A stretch of DNA of 64,000 nucleotides from a virus. Both the position numbers and the translations under genes were made by a program. The notes beneath the pieces were generated by a model. The model ran no database searches, was not told the origin of the DNA, and was given only the letters and a program-made list of their open reading frames with translations. Where the stretch lies: positions 29,063 through 93,062 of the IMG/VR virus record IMGVR_UViG_3300032046_000010; one strand, written 5' to 3'. Of this stretch, positions 1-8,086 are shown one piece after another (position 1 is the stretch's first letter; the number at the start of each line of letters is the position of its first letter).

Positions 1-198
1 GCCGGTCTTTGGGCCTTTCTGCTGTGAAGGCTCCGGCTTGGACTCCGGTACAGGCACCAACCACTCAACAGCATCCTGCGTGGAAGCATCCACTTCCTGC
101 GTGGGCTTCGGCTCCGGGTCAGGCCGCGCTTCCGGCTCCGGCTCCGCCTTGGGAGCCTGACCGCTGTAGCGCTGCCGTACCTCATCAAGCGTCGGCAT
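1..198 (-). CDS. Partial hypothetical protein, Glu/Pro-rich, cut by the window edge
   Basis: The first 66 codons are visible and the frame is still open at base 1. The start ATG (198-196) shares one base with the TGA of the kinase gene upstream (TGATG), which fixes the start. The protein begins MPTLDEVRQRYSG and continues into a Glu/Pro/Lys-rich stretch that looks disordered. The N-terminus resembles that of the protein at 8087-8725 (MPTLDDLRKRFTVG), so both may carry the same short docking or targeting motif. Function is unknown. Confidence 0.75.
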   Translation of the reverse strand, partial: MPTLDEVRQRYSGQAPKAEPEPEARPDPEPKPTQEVDASTQDAVEWLVPVPESKPEPSQQKGPKTG

Positions 199-818
199 CA
201 GCCCACCGCCAGCAGTTCCTTGGCTCGTTGAAGGGTCGCAGACCGATCCAGGCCTGTCGTGTCCAGTCTGTAGACCTCCAAGCCCTCGACCCACGATACA
301 GCCTCACAACACTTGGAGATCAGCTCAGCCTCCCTCGACATCCACCCCTTCAAGCTCAACCCCATCTCTTCAGCACGCCCCAAGATGCGCGCTGGGAAGA
401 TCCTGTCGCCCGTCCGCTCCATCCTCTTGTTGAGGTCACAGACCAGTTCCAGAACAACTCCATGCGCATCCCGCAACATCCGACCCCAGACGGCTGCGAC
501 CTCCCCGCCTTGCCCCTCCGGCAAACAAGTGAACACATGATCCAGATCCATCGCATTGTAGGCAAGCGCTGAAGGCATCCCACGGTCACAGATCACGTCC
601 GGCCGGAGCGCCCGAAACACGTCCATCTGGAACATGTCCTCGACCCACGTGTTGACCGGGAACACGGAGTGGATGCTGACCGGAAGGATGGAGCCGGGGG
701 TGTGGTCGTCGCCGTCGCGTCTGAAGCTGCGGTACAACGGGCGGTTGATGTCCTTGGACAGCGCTTTCCCCAGCGTGGTCTTGCCGGTCCCGATGCCGCC
801 TTCCAACACGATGATCAT
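198..818 (-). CDS. P-loop nucleotide (or DNA-base) kinase
   Basis: This 206-residue protein opens with a beta strand and a Walker A loop, GGIGTGKTT at residues 7-15. It has a thymidylate-kinase-like DRG after a hydrophobic strand (VICDRG, near residue 93) and an Arg-containing lid-like segment (RTGDR) near residue 145. Fold and length fit deoxynucleoside or dNMP kinases. In phages that hypermodify thymidine, P-loop kinases of this size phosphorylate 5-hydroxymethyl-dU within DNA. That role is inferred here only from the neighbouring ThyX-like, PLP and FAD enzymes. The ATG at 818 overlaps the aminotransferase stop (ATGA) and follows CGGAGG, so it is preferred over an upstream TTG. Confidence 0.85.
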   Translation of the reverse strand: MIIVLEGGIGTGKTTLGKALSKDINRPLYRSFRRDGDDHTPGSILPVSIHSVFPVNTWVEDMFQMDVFRALRPDVICDRGMPSALAYNAMDLDHVFTCLPEGQGGEVAAVWGRMLRDAHGVVLELVCDLNKRMERTGDRIFPARILGRAEEMGLSLKGWMSREAELISKCCEAVSWVEGLEVYRLDTTGLDRSATLQRAKELLAVG

Positions 819-2083
819 GGCTGGCCTCCGAAACAACGCGATGCCGCCCGGTCCAGTCTGGCCAAGGCTTGCTCCATCAACTCCGGCGGTGAGTTGAGTG
901 GTGGACAGATGCGGAGCGGCCGGTGAGGCAGATGCGCCATCAACAGCAGTCCTTCCTCCATCGCCCGATCACGGAAGGCAAAGGCATCGCTGTCTCCCCA
1001 CTTCGGCGTCAGCGACCAGACCAACCCGGTCCCTTCCGCCTTGTCCACCCAACGGCGACAAGCGAAGCCGTTGCGCAGAATGGTCTCACAGTTGCGCACG
1101 TTCTCCAACACTCCGCGTTCCAAGCCGTCGATCAGCCAGTTGATGAGGTAGCCCGCCAACAGGTTCCCGCCGAACGTGCTGAAGTGGGTCCCGGGCTCAA
1201 AGCCCTTGGATGCTTCCTCCGTCGCCAAGCAAGCTCCGGCCGGGATGCCCATCGCCAACCCCTTGGCCAACGTGAGGATGTCCGGCTTGAACCGCTCGCC
1301 GCTCACGTCGGTGACAGCCGGGTTCATCCAAGCACACGGATAGCCGGTGCGCCCCATCCCCGACTGAACTTCATCGAAGATCACCAGGAACCCGTGCTTG
1401 GCCCGAAGCTCCGACAACCTGGACCAAAACACGGGGCCGTAGAAGCGCATCTGGTTGTGCGTCAGAACCGGAGACATGATGAGCGCCGCAATATCGGGCC
1501 AGTTGATGAGGAATCTCGCATCCGAAGGAACCTCAGACGGTGTGGTGTGTAGATGGTATGTTTCCAAGTCCTGTTCGGCCATGTAGAATCCAGACGCAAA
1601 CGGACCAAATCCCTGCTTGTAGTACGGCGTGGCGTTGGTCTGTGTGGCAGCGAGACTGAACCCTGTGCGACCGTGAAGTTGATCTGGCAATGACAAAATC
1701 ACCTTGCGCCCTGGCTCCCCCTTGATATGGTGATAGCGCCTCGCCAGCTTGATGGCGGCTTCATTGGCCTCCGTCCCGCTGTTCGCAAAGAACACACGGT
1801 CCATGCCGCAGAACGCCGTCAGCCGGTCGGCCGTCGCCGTCCGTTCCGGCACGTTGTACCCGTTGGACACATGGACAGCCTGGGTGCTGTTGACCATGAA
1901 ACACTCGATGGCACGCCTGAGATCCGTGTGCCCCAGCGAGGCCACTCCGCCATCACACCACAGGTCGAAGTATTGCCGGCCGTCCCGGTCGATCAGGAAC
2001 CCATCAGCCGCGCCTTCGATGGTGGGCTCCAACGGCGGGAGCGAAGTGCGGATCAACGACCTGGGGTCAGCCTTCCCGCCCAT
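815..2083 (-). CDS. PLP-dependent class III aminotransferase
   Basis: The 422-residue protein has the hallmarks of fold-type I, class III aminotransferases (acetylornithine, GABA and glutamate-1-semialdehyde families). The phosphate-binding NSGTEANEA is at residues 101-109, the PLP-ring aspartate is in FDEVQSG (Asp237), and the Schiff-base lysine is Lys274 in LAKGLAMG. Length is normal and no key residue is missing. Such enzymes are unusual in phages. The cassette suggests the substrate is a modified pyrimidine or a small amino donor rather than an amino-acid pathway intermediate; this is inference. The start at 2083 follows GGGAG and lies four bases after the ThyX-like stop. Confidence 0.92.
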   Translation of the reverse strand: MGGKADPRSLIRTSLPPLEPTIEGAADGFLIDRDGRQYFDLWCDGGVASLGHTDLRRAIECFMVNSTQAVHVSNGYNVPERTATADRLTAFCGMDRVFFANSGTEANEAAIKLARRYHHIKGEPGRKVILSLPDQLHGRTGFSLAATQTNATPYYKQGFGPFASGFYMAEQDLETYHLHTTPSEVPSDARFLINWPDIAALIMSPVLTHNQMRFYGPVFWSRLSELRAKHGFLVIFDEVQSGMGRTGYPCAWMNPAVTDVSGERFKPDILTLAKGLAMGIPAGACLATEEASKGFEPGTHFSTFGGNLLAGYLINWLIDGLERGVLENVRNCETILRNGFACRRWVDKAEGTGLVWSLTPKWGDSDAFAFRDRAMEEGLLLMAHLPHRPLRICPPLNSPPELMEQALARLDRAASRCFGGQP

Positions 2084-2087
2084 GACA

Positions 2088-3053
2088 TCATTCTCCCTTC
2101 GGCTTGGACCAACGGAACGGGTCGTGCCCCCACAGTTCCGCGTAGCCTGCGATGCGATCAACCGTGTCCTGATCCCCAGTCACTTCCCCGATCAGGTCGC
2201 CGTCCGGCTGGCGTCCGTGGTTCTCACAGTCGGCCACGAGGTACAGCGGGCAGGGCGCATGAGCATCCGACCCGTCGATGCGTCGCTGGTTCTCCAGGCG
2301 GTAGACGCAAGCGTTGAAGGTGTCGGTCAGCTTGTCCACGCACGGTGGTGCGATGACCCGCCGGAACAGTGGGTCCACCTTGCGCTCCAGCTCAGCAACG
2401 ATACCACGGATGATGGGTCCCCACAGACCGTATTGCAGGATCCAGCAGGACCGCTCCCCGATGATGTGGAGCAGAGCCGCCAGGTTGAGCGACCATGAGA
2501 TGCGGTGCGTGGCCCCCAACGGGATCACGTCCCTGGCATCCTCCATCGGCACGCCCGCCTCGACCAGTGCGTTGTAGGACCGCTCCGCCGATGCCATCGC
2601 CTGTTCGAACAGCGCAGCCGCCTTCGGTCGTTGGAACACAGCATCGGCCGTCCTGTACTGCCCCTTCCTGGCGAACTCACCCATGCTCTGGATACGCATC
2701 GACTGCGACCAGAACCCGCTCTTGGCTAGGTCGGGCACGATGTCAAGTCCCATCCGCTCCGGCGAGGCGCAGACGCCGATGCGGTGACGCACCATCTGCT
2801 CACGGAAGGACACCGACACGTCCTCCAGCATGAACACGAACCCCACGTGCTCAGCGATGGGGATGCGCTGCTCCAGGATCTGGAGGAACAGAGCATCGAC
2901 CTCCCGCTTGAAGTCGGGGTCTTGGTTGCGCTTCAGTGCCAGCGCATCAGGCAGCATCAGCTGTTCCTCGCCCTTGCTGGCCTGCCAGACCGTGTAGATG
3001 GTCTCGACCGGGTTGCGGGTGCACGACAACAACGTCGCCTTGGGGTCGCTCAT
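2088..3053 (-). CDS. Divergent ThyX-like flavin-dependent pyrimidine methylase or hydroxymethylase
   Basis: The 321-residue protein aligns by eye with ThyX along its length. The segment around residues 68-92 (EHVGFVF, then REQMVRHRI) matches the FAD/dUMP motif region. Residues 158-210 match the C-terminal helices (a GVP-x-E-x-AR-x-V-x-P signature, then an Asn-Leu helix). The canonical RHRxxSxNExSxRY motif is only half kept: RHRI is present but the following Ser/Asn/Glu/Ser/Arg/Tyr pattern is replaced by VCASPERMG. It could make 5-hydroxymethyl-dUMP or another C5 adduct instead of dTMP. It overlaps the preceding gene by four bases (ATGA). Confidence 0.8.
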   Translation of the reverse strand: MSDPKATLLSCTRNPVETIYTVWQASKGEEQLMLPDALALKRNQDPDFKREVDALFLQILEQRIPIAEHVGFVFMLEDVSVSFREQMVRHRIGVCASPERMGLDIVPDLAKSGFWSQSMRIQSMGEFARKGQYRTADAVFQRPKAAALFEQAMASAERSYNALVEAGVPMEDARDVIPLGATHRISWSLNLAALLHIIGERSCWILQYGLWGPIIRGIVAELERKVDPLFRRVIAPPCVDKLTDTFNACVYRLENQRRIDGSDAHAPCPLYLVADCENHGRQPDGDLIGEVTGDQDTVDRIAGYAELWGHDPFRWSKPKGE

Positions 3054-4021
3054 CCTTCCACCTTCCTGTACTTGTCCTTGATGGCCTGCTCTGCCCTTCT
3101 GGCGACGATGCGCAGGACATCAACCCAGTCCCTCGCCCGCTCGATGTTCGAGCCGTCCGCCAGCCCTTGGTTGTTGGGCTGGTCGAACATGATGGTGTGG
3201 ACACCGTGTCTGGACAGTTCCCAGACCTCACGAGGCATGTCGTCCACGGCCGCGATCACCGTCGCCGGAGCTATGCGTCTGGTGATGGCGTCCCACTTGT
3301 CGTGATCGAACAGCAGCAAGTCCCGCTGGAACCCGTGCTCATCCAACCAGTCCGTCGTGTCGAGGTACAAGCGGGGGTACTCACGCACCGGCCGCGCCGT
3401 CAACACCACGACCTTGACACCCAGTTCACGTATCAATGCGATGGCATCCGCCGCTCCAGGGATAGGCTTGAGCTTCCGCAACGCTCCGGTCTGGTACAAC
3501 TCACGCCTGTGATCCAAGTAGGCTTGCGCCTTCGCAGAATCGCCCTCCGGCACCGGGCCGATCATGCCTTGTGTCGCCGGGTCGCCCAGGAAGTCGGCCA
3601 ACACACCATCCAAGTCGGTGACGAACACCAGCGTGCCCTCGCGCAGCTTGACCTGCTCTGCCTCCCACCGTTGGGCAACCGTCCGCGTCTTGGCGTGGAA
3701 GCCCTCACACCATTCACAACCCTGGATGCCGCAGGTCAGCAACACAGCGATGATGTACTTGAACGTGTCCACTGCTTCCTCAATCACCCGCTCCCGGTCA
3801 GCCGGTCGGGCAGAGGCCAACAAATGGTAGCGTGATCGGTCGGTGGCCTTCTGAAGCTCCGCCAGTTCCTCGTGCGCTCCCAACAGCAAATCCTTGATCA
3901 GCAATGCCCGCTGGTCCGGGTCCAGCTGTGCCGCATCGTGCCACAGACGCTGTTGTTCTGCTTGCGCTGCCCATAGCTTCAGGATGGGGCAATCGTCGCC
4001 TACCTTCAAGTCACAGGCCAT
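3050..4021 (-). CDS. All-alpha NTP pyrophosphatase (dUTPase/MazG-like) fused to HAD phosphatase
   Basis: Two domains are visible in 323 residues. Residues 1-125 form an all-alpha pyrophosphohydrolase with the metal signature EELAE (51-55) and EEAVD (81-85), typical of dimeric dUTPase/dCTPase and MazG relatives. Residues 130-323 form a HAD phosphatase with motif I DLDGVLADF (136-144), motif II LTAR near 215 and motif IV AVDDMP near 262. The fusion could take a dNTP to dNMP and then remove the last phosphate, or purge unmodified pyrimidine nucleotides. Which nucleotide it acts on cannot be read from the sequence. It overlaps the FAD-enzyme gene by 11 bases and the ThyX-like gene by four. Confidence 0.85.
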   Translation of the reverse strand: MACDLKVGDDCPILKLWAAQAEQQRLWHDAAQLDPDQRALLIKDLLLGAHEELAELQKATDRSRYHLLASARPADRERVIEEAVDTFKYIIAVLLTCGIQGCEWCEGFHAKTRTVAQRWEAEQVKLREGTLVFVTDLDGVLADFLGDPATQGMIGPVPEGDSAKAQAYLDHRRELYQTGALRKLKPIPGAADAIALIRELGVKVVVLTARPVREYPRLYLDTTDWLDEHGFQRDLLLFDHDKWDAITRRIAPATVIAAVDDMPREVWELSRHGVHTIMFDQPNNQGLADGSNIERARDWVDVLRIVARRAEQAIKDKYRKVEG

Positions 4022-4988
4022 TCGCCGCCCTCCACCGCTCCGCCCGCTCCAACGCCTTGTCCATCGTCATCCGGGGGTCCCATTGAGCGAACCGGCCCAA
4101 CACCAACACGTTGGACGGATGCTGGAACACCGGAACCTCCCCGAACACATGAGCGGTGCGGATGTATCGCGGCTTGCCGACAATGCTGGCGTCGGAGCCG
4201 AACACAGAGTTCACGTCCAACATCAGCGCCCGCTCCGACACACCTTCAGCGTTGTAGGCTCCGTCTGGCAGCGGTGACAAGCGATACAGGGAGTTGCCCG
4301 GCGTGTACGGCGTGTACACGAAGTCCCAGTCCACGAAGTCCCGACAGGATGGCGCTTCAACCCTCGCCATGTAGGCGTCTGAAGCATGGAGCGGAACCGG
4401 CGAACGGATGCCCAGCATCGACAACGTCAGTGGTAGCGGCAGCGTCCAGACCAGATGGCTGTACTCCAAGTGTTCCTGGTCGTCGCCGCTCAGGGCCGAC
4501 CGGCGAACGTCCAGTGTGTTCGCTCCTGGGTACCAAGCCACAACTCCCTTGCGCAACACCTTGACTCGGTCCTCCACAGCCCGCCCCAACGCTCCCACGG
4601 ACACCATGTACCGCTGCGGGCCTGCTTGCCCGCCCTCGTTCATCGCTGTGTCGTGGAACCCATAGGTGGTCCGGCGAGTCTTGGTGTAGTGGTGAAGCAC
4701 AAACTGGCGCAACGGTTCCTTCCCGAAGTGGTCGGCCGCAGCCTTGAATGAGTACACACGCCCCTTCAGATACAGGCCAGAACGCACAGCCCGCTGCTCA
4801 CATCGGATACCCCAGACCTTGAAAGTGCTGTCGAACAGTTCTGACTGATGGATGTAGAACAGCCCGCCTCCGCCGGGGTTGCCCCCGGTTCCAAGCGGGT
4901 CGATGACAGTGACCTCGTGGTGTTTGGCCAGCACCAGAGCCGCTGCGACTCCGGCCGGGCCTCCGCCCACGATGATGATCGGCTTCAT
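4011..4988 (-). CDS. FAD-dependent oxidoreductase or lyase
   Basis: The 325-residue protein begins with a Rossmann dinucleotide-binding motif, GGGPAG at residues 8-13, followed by an acidic-ended second strand and a Gly-rich loop (GNPGGGG). A C-terminal strand VLVLGRFAQWDP resembles the second FAD contact of NAD(P)-binding_8 or UDP-galactopyranose-mutase-like enzymes. In thymidine-hypermodifying phages an FAD enzyme acts on amino-acid-conjugated thymidine; a similar role is possible here but unproven. ATG 4988 overlaps the previous stop (ATGA). Confidence 0.85.
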   Translation of the reverse strand: MKPIIIVGGGPAGVAAALVLAKHHEVTVIDPLGTGGNPGGGGLFYIHQSELFDSTFKVWGIRCEQRAVRSGLYLKGRVYSFKAAADHFGKEPLRQFVLHHYTKTRRTTYGFHDTAMNEGGQAGPQRYMVSVGALGRAVEDRVKVLRKGVVAWYPGANTLDVRRSALSGDDQEHLEYSHLVWTLPLPLTLSMLGIRSPVPLHASDAYMARVEAPSCRDFVDWDFVYTPYTPGNSLYRLSPLPDGAYNAEGVSERALMLDVNSVFGSDASIVGKPRYIRTAHVFGEVPVFQHPSNVLVLGRFAQWDPRMTMDKALERAERWRAANGL

Positions 4989-6097
4989 GGCGGGGCCTCC
5001 AACGGTGGCGGCTGGTTGCGTGGCGGGGGCATCTCCAGGATGCCTTCACGCATCATCCGCCCGATCAGCTTGGCAGCCGCTCGGGCAAGGTCGGGAGTCC
5101 GCACGCCTCGCCAAGCAACCGGCATCGCCGGGTCCGTCAACTGCTTCAGCTTGGCTCCCGGTAGCGCCAAAGCCTTGTCCCAAGTGGTGCTGAACGCGAT
5201 GTCCAACCGCTTGGCCAGAGGCTTCAGCTTGATCACGCAGACCTTGGCATAATGGCCGCTCGTGGCGATGTACACAGTGATGTAGTTTGACTTGTCAGTC
5301 ACACGGTTGACGAACACGTCGCCCGGGAGCGCCCCGCTGCGCTTGGCCTTCCAATCGTACCCCAACCTGAACAGAGACAACTGGAGCCGCTTCAGGAAAG
5401 CATCGACCAGCGGTTCAAGGTCGCTGAACCGCCCTGGATCGGTCGGCCGCTTCCGCTTCTCACGCTTCACCAACTTGGCCACCAGCGTGCCCTTGGCCTT
5501 CCCGGTCGCCTTCGGAACCACGATGGCAGGTGGCGTGATCTTGTTGATGTACTTCCGCTCGATGTCGGCCAGTTCCACGTTGAGCGCATGAGGGTCCGTC
5601 CGCTCATCCATGAACCGCTCCGCCGTCAAGGAGTGTTCCATCAGGTACAGCTTCAGCGAGTAGCAGCGCGCACGCCAAGTACAAGCCGACTCGACATGCC
5701 CAGACGCCTTGTTGTAGCCTCCGTCGCAGGTCGAACAGTGGTCATGGTAGCCCAGGCACTCAGGTACGGTCACCGTCATCCGCGCCTCCTGCTGCGGGAA
5801 GCCTACGTCATCAATCCACGGGATGGGAATCGAATCTTCAATGCCGTCATTGCCCCTTACCCTGAACTCATCCCAGCACACCTGGCCGACCATCACCAAC
5901 GTTGAAGCCCACCCGGCATCCCCGTCGCTCACGAACGCCACTTGGCCCCAACAGTAGCGTTCTGTGTTGATCGTCCGCTTCCCATCCTTCCATGAGGCCC
6001 ATCCGCCGGGCATCGGCTTCGGGCCTAGACTGTGACGCCGGATGATGCGGGACACGAACCTGAAGTCCAGAGGCTTGATGGACTCGTGGATTGCCAT
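4985..6097 (-). CDS. Unknown Cys/His-rich protein of the nucleotide-chemistry cassette
   Basis: I do not recognise this 370-residue protein. A cluster of Cys and His (C114, H118, H120, C121, C124, H134, C139, C145) could bind zinc or an iron-sulfur centre. A Lys/Arg-rich stretch follows near residue 220, and the tail is Pro-rich. It sits between the sigma factor and the FAD gene with a one-base gap and an ATGA overlap, so it is co-translated with the cassette. ATG 6097 is preceded by CGGGAGG inside the end of the sigma gene. The frame runs on upstream, but that part is a shadow of the sigma gene. Confidence 0.85.
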   Translation of the reverse strand: MAIHESIKPLDFRFVSRIIRRHSLGPKPMPGGWASWKDGKRTINTERYCWGQVAFVSDGDAGWASTLVMVGQVCWDEFRVRGNDGIEDSIPIPWIDDVGFPQQEARMTVTVPECLGYHDHCSTCDGGYNKASGHVESACTWRARCYSLKLYLMEHSLTAERFMDERTDPHALNVELADIERKYINKITPPAIVVPKATGKAKGTLVAKLVKREKRKRPTDPGRFSDLEPLVDAFLKRLQLSLFRLGYDWKAKRSGALPGDVFVNRVTDKSNYITVYIATSGHYAKVCVIKLKPLAKRLDIAFSTTWDKALALPGAKLKQLTDPAMPVAWRGVRTPDLARAAAKLIGRMMREGILEMPPPRNQPPPLEAPP

Positions 6098-6098
6098 C

Positions 6099-6743
6099 TC
6101 AAGCCTCCCGCAAAACCTGACGAGCACGTGCCAGAGCGGACTTGACCCTGGCGGCCGGGATGCCCAGATGTTCCGCCAACATGTTCTCGGTGATGATCGG
6201 CTTCCCGGGTCGAACGTTGCGAGCCATGATCTCCAGTTCAGGTGGAGGACACAACCGTGCAGACAACACCAGCCGGTCCACCTCATCCAACCGCTGGATG
6301 ATGCGCTCGGTGACCCAGGCCTGCTGCTCATGTTCCTGGGTAGCTTCCAAACAGGCTGGGTCCGTCACGTCAGCATCGTTTTCCGCTGTGGAGCCGAACC
6401 CGGCCAAGCGCTGGTGCTTGGGAGACACACCATCGCCTTCATCGATGCGTGGTGCTCGTTTCAGCGCCAGTTCGTAGTTGACGATGGCCAACAGCGCGTT
6501 GCGCACAACCAGGTCAACCCAAGTGCGGAGTGCCCGGCCGCGCTCCGGCTTGTGCGTGGCCACGGCATAGATGGCGGCGATGCGAGCCTCTTGAAGCAGT
6601 TCAAAATGGTTCAAACCTGGGATGCGCTTGAACGGACGCGCCTTGGCATGGATCACGTCCTCCAGTTGAGGCAACAGCTTCGCCAGCGTCGGCTTCAACT
6701 CGTCAGGGCATGTCCAGCCTGTAGGAACGATATGCGGTGCCAC
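6099..6743 (-). CDS. Phage-encoded sigma-70 family factor
   Basis: The 214-residue protein has a region-2-like segment: a helix with LLQEARIAAIYAVATHKPERG, then ALRTWVDLVVRNAL, matching the pattern that contacts core polymerase and the -10 element. Its C-terminus is a region-4-like helix-turn-helix (LAEHLGIPAARVKSALARAR). Regions 1 and 3 are absent, as in minimal or ECF-like factors. I chose the GTG at 6743 because AGGAGGG lies just upstream; an in-frame TTG at 6767 overlaps that site. It probably redirects host RNA polymerase to phage promoters; the repeated motif near 8748, 11001 and 12299 is one candidate target. Confidence 0.8.
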   Translation of the reverse strand: MAPHIVPTGWTCPDELKPTLAKLLPQLEDVIHAKARPFKRIPGLNHFELLQEARIAAIYAVATHKPERGRALRTWVDLVVRNALLAIVNYELALKRAPRIDEGDGVSPKHQRLAGFGSTAENDADVTDPACLEATQEHEQQAWVTERIIQRLDEVDRLVLSARLCPPPELEIMARNVRPGKPIITENMLAEHLGIPAARVKSALARARQVLREA

Positions 6744-6824
6744 CCATCCCTCCTGTCCCCATCCCAACGCCCGCCTGCTCCCTCTGAAGCAACCGGGCGC
6801 TGAGTCGGAACGGGAAGCCGGTGG

Positions 6825-8048
6825 CTACCAGTCCTTGACGCCCAGCTTGAGCATCCCCATGGTGATCCACTTGGTCACCAGGGCGCGCAGGCGCGGTTCG
6901 ATGGCCTCGACCACCTTGACGCGGATGGCTTCCTTGTTGCCCTGGACCTCCACCAGCGGCTTCTTGCCGCCGACCGGCTCCAGCTTGACGCTGGCTCCGG
7001 CCTTGATGGGCCGGACGGTGAGCAGGTGCGGCTTGCCGCCCATGTTCATCGTCGTGGTGTAGACGTTGCCCTTCACCACGCCGCCCTTCTCCGGCTTCGG
7101 CTCCGTGCTGCGGGGCCGTCCCGGGCCGCGCTTGGCGGGCTGCGCCGCCGGGGCGGGGGTTGCCGCCTTGGCCGCCGGGGTCGGCTTCGCGGCCGGGGTC
7201 GGCTTGGCCGCCGCCGGGGCGGGGGTCGGCTTCGCCGGGGTCGGCTTCGCCGGGGTCGGCTTCGCCGGGGTCGGCTTCGCCGCCACCTTGCTCTTGGTGT
7301 CCTGCTTGCCCTTCGTTCCCATGTTGTCCTCCTGGCCGTCATCGGCCGTGGTTGCGCCGTCGGCATCGCTGCCTTCGGCATCCTCCCCGTTCCCGTCGCC
7401 GTCGCCGGCATCATCGTCGGCATCGGCATCGGCATCGTCGTCGGCATCGTCGGGGTCGGGGTCCGGGTCCGGCTCCACGACCTTGGCCGGAGGCTTGCCG
7501 GTGCCCTTGGCCTTGGCCTTGGGCTGCTCCGGCTCCGGCTCGCCCGCGCCCGCGTCCGGCTCCGCCGTCGTGGCCTCCGGTTCCGCATCCGGCTCCGTGG
7601 CCTCCGGCTCCGTGGCCTCCGGCTCCGCCGTCGTGGTCGTCGCCTTGGCACCCTTCTTCACGATGATCTTCTTGCCCATGACGCCTTCCTCCTGTTGACG
7701 GGGTCCACCCGCCAGCTTCGTGGTCACCGGGATGTCCAACGCCTCCCGTGTGAACCGTTTGCCCACTTCGTGGAACCGGAAGATGAACAACCCGTCCATC
7801 CCCAGACCCACGCGCTTGATGATCTCCATCAGCTGGTCGTCGGTCGGCTCCGACTCCCGGCTGTCCAACACCACCACCGACTCCCGCTGCGTCTTGCTGT
7901 AGTAGCCCGCCGCGCAGAAGCTCCCTTCCAGCAACCCAGTGGTCTTGCCGTTCTGGAACACGCCAGTCACCAGCGACACCAACCACACGTCCGGTGCGAC
8001 GGGCTCAACCACCAGTTCCTTGCCGACATTGGGTTCGTATCCGATCAT
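6825..8048 (-). CDS. Acidic/basic bipolar protein with AT-hook and nested starts
   Basis: The 407-residue reading frame has four zones: a folded N-terminal domain (about 1-120), a Glu/Pro/Asp-rich acidic zone (about 135-240), a basic Pro-Thr-Pro-Ala-Lys repeat zone (about 255-305) with an AT-hook core (KRGPGRPRS), and a folded C-terminal domain. The basic part resembles histone H1-like tails and suggests DNA binding. Two internal ATGs each have a strong ribosome site: 7679 behind AGGAGGAAGG and 7322 behind CAGGAGG. Three in-frame products are therefore likely. No catalytic motif was seen. Confidence 0.8.
   Translation of the reverse strand: MIGYEPNVGKELVVEPVAPDVWLVSLVTGVFQNGKTTGLLEGSFCAAGYYSKTQRESVVVLDSRESEPTDDQLMEIIKRVGLGMDGLFIFRFHEVGKRFTREALDIPVTTKLAGGPRQQEEGVMGKKIIVKKGAKATTTTAEPEATEPEATEPDAEPEATTAEPDAGAGEPEPEQPKAKAKGTGKPPAKVVEPDPDPDPDDADDDADADADDDAGDGDGNGEDAEGSDADGATTADDGQEDNMGTKGKQDTKSKVAAKPTPAKPTPAKPTPAKPTPAPAAAKPTPAAKPTPAAKAATPAPAAQPAKRGPGRPRSTEPKPEKGGVVKGNVYTTTMNMGGKPHLLTVRPIKAGASVKLEPVGGKKPLVEVQGNKEAIRVKVVEAIEPRLRALVTKWITMGMLKLGVKDW
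7222..7281 (-). repeat. Four perfect tandem 15-base repeats (PTPAK codons)
   Basis: Four identical copies of ggggtcggcttcgcc (plus strand) encode consecutive Pro-Thr-Pro-Ala-Lys units of the basic tail. Identity at the DNA level points to recent slippage or unequal recombination, so copy number may vary between isolates. Confidence 0.9.
7679..7693 (-). promoter_or_regulatory. Internal ribosome binding site and start within the AT-hook gene
   Basis: The minus strand reads AGGAGGAAGG about five bases before ATG 7679, in frame with the long gene. The product would begin MGKKIIVKK and keep the acidic and basic zones without the N-terminal domain. The second nested start, ATG 7322 behind CAGGAGG, would give a purely basic AT-hook protein. 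Confidence 0.6.
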
Positions 8049-8086
8049 CCCGCACCGCCTAATCTAGTGACCCACCTTGGCTTCCA

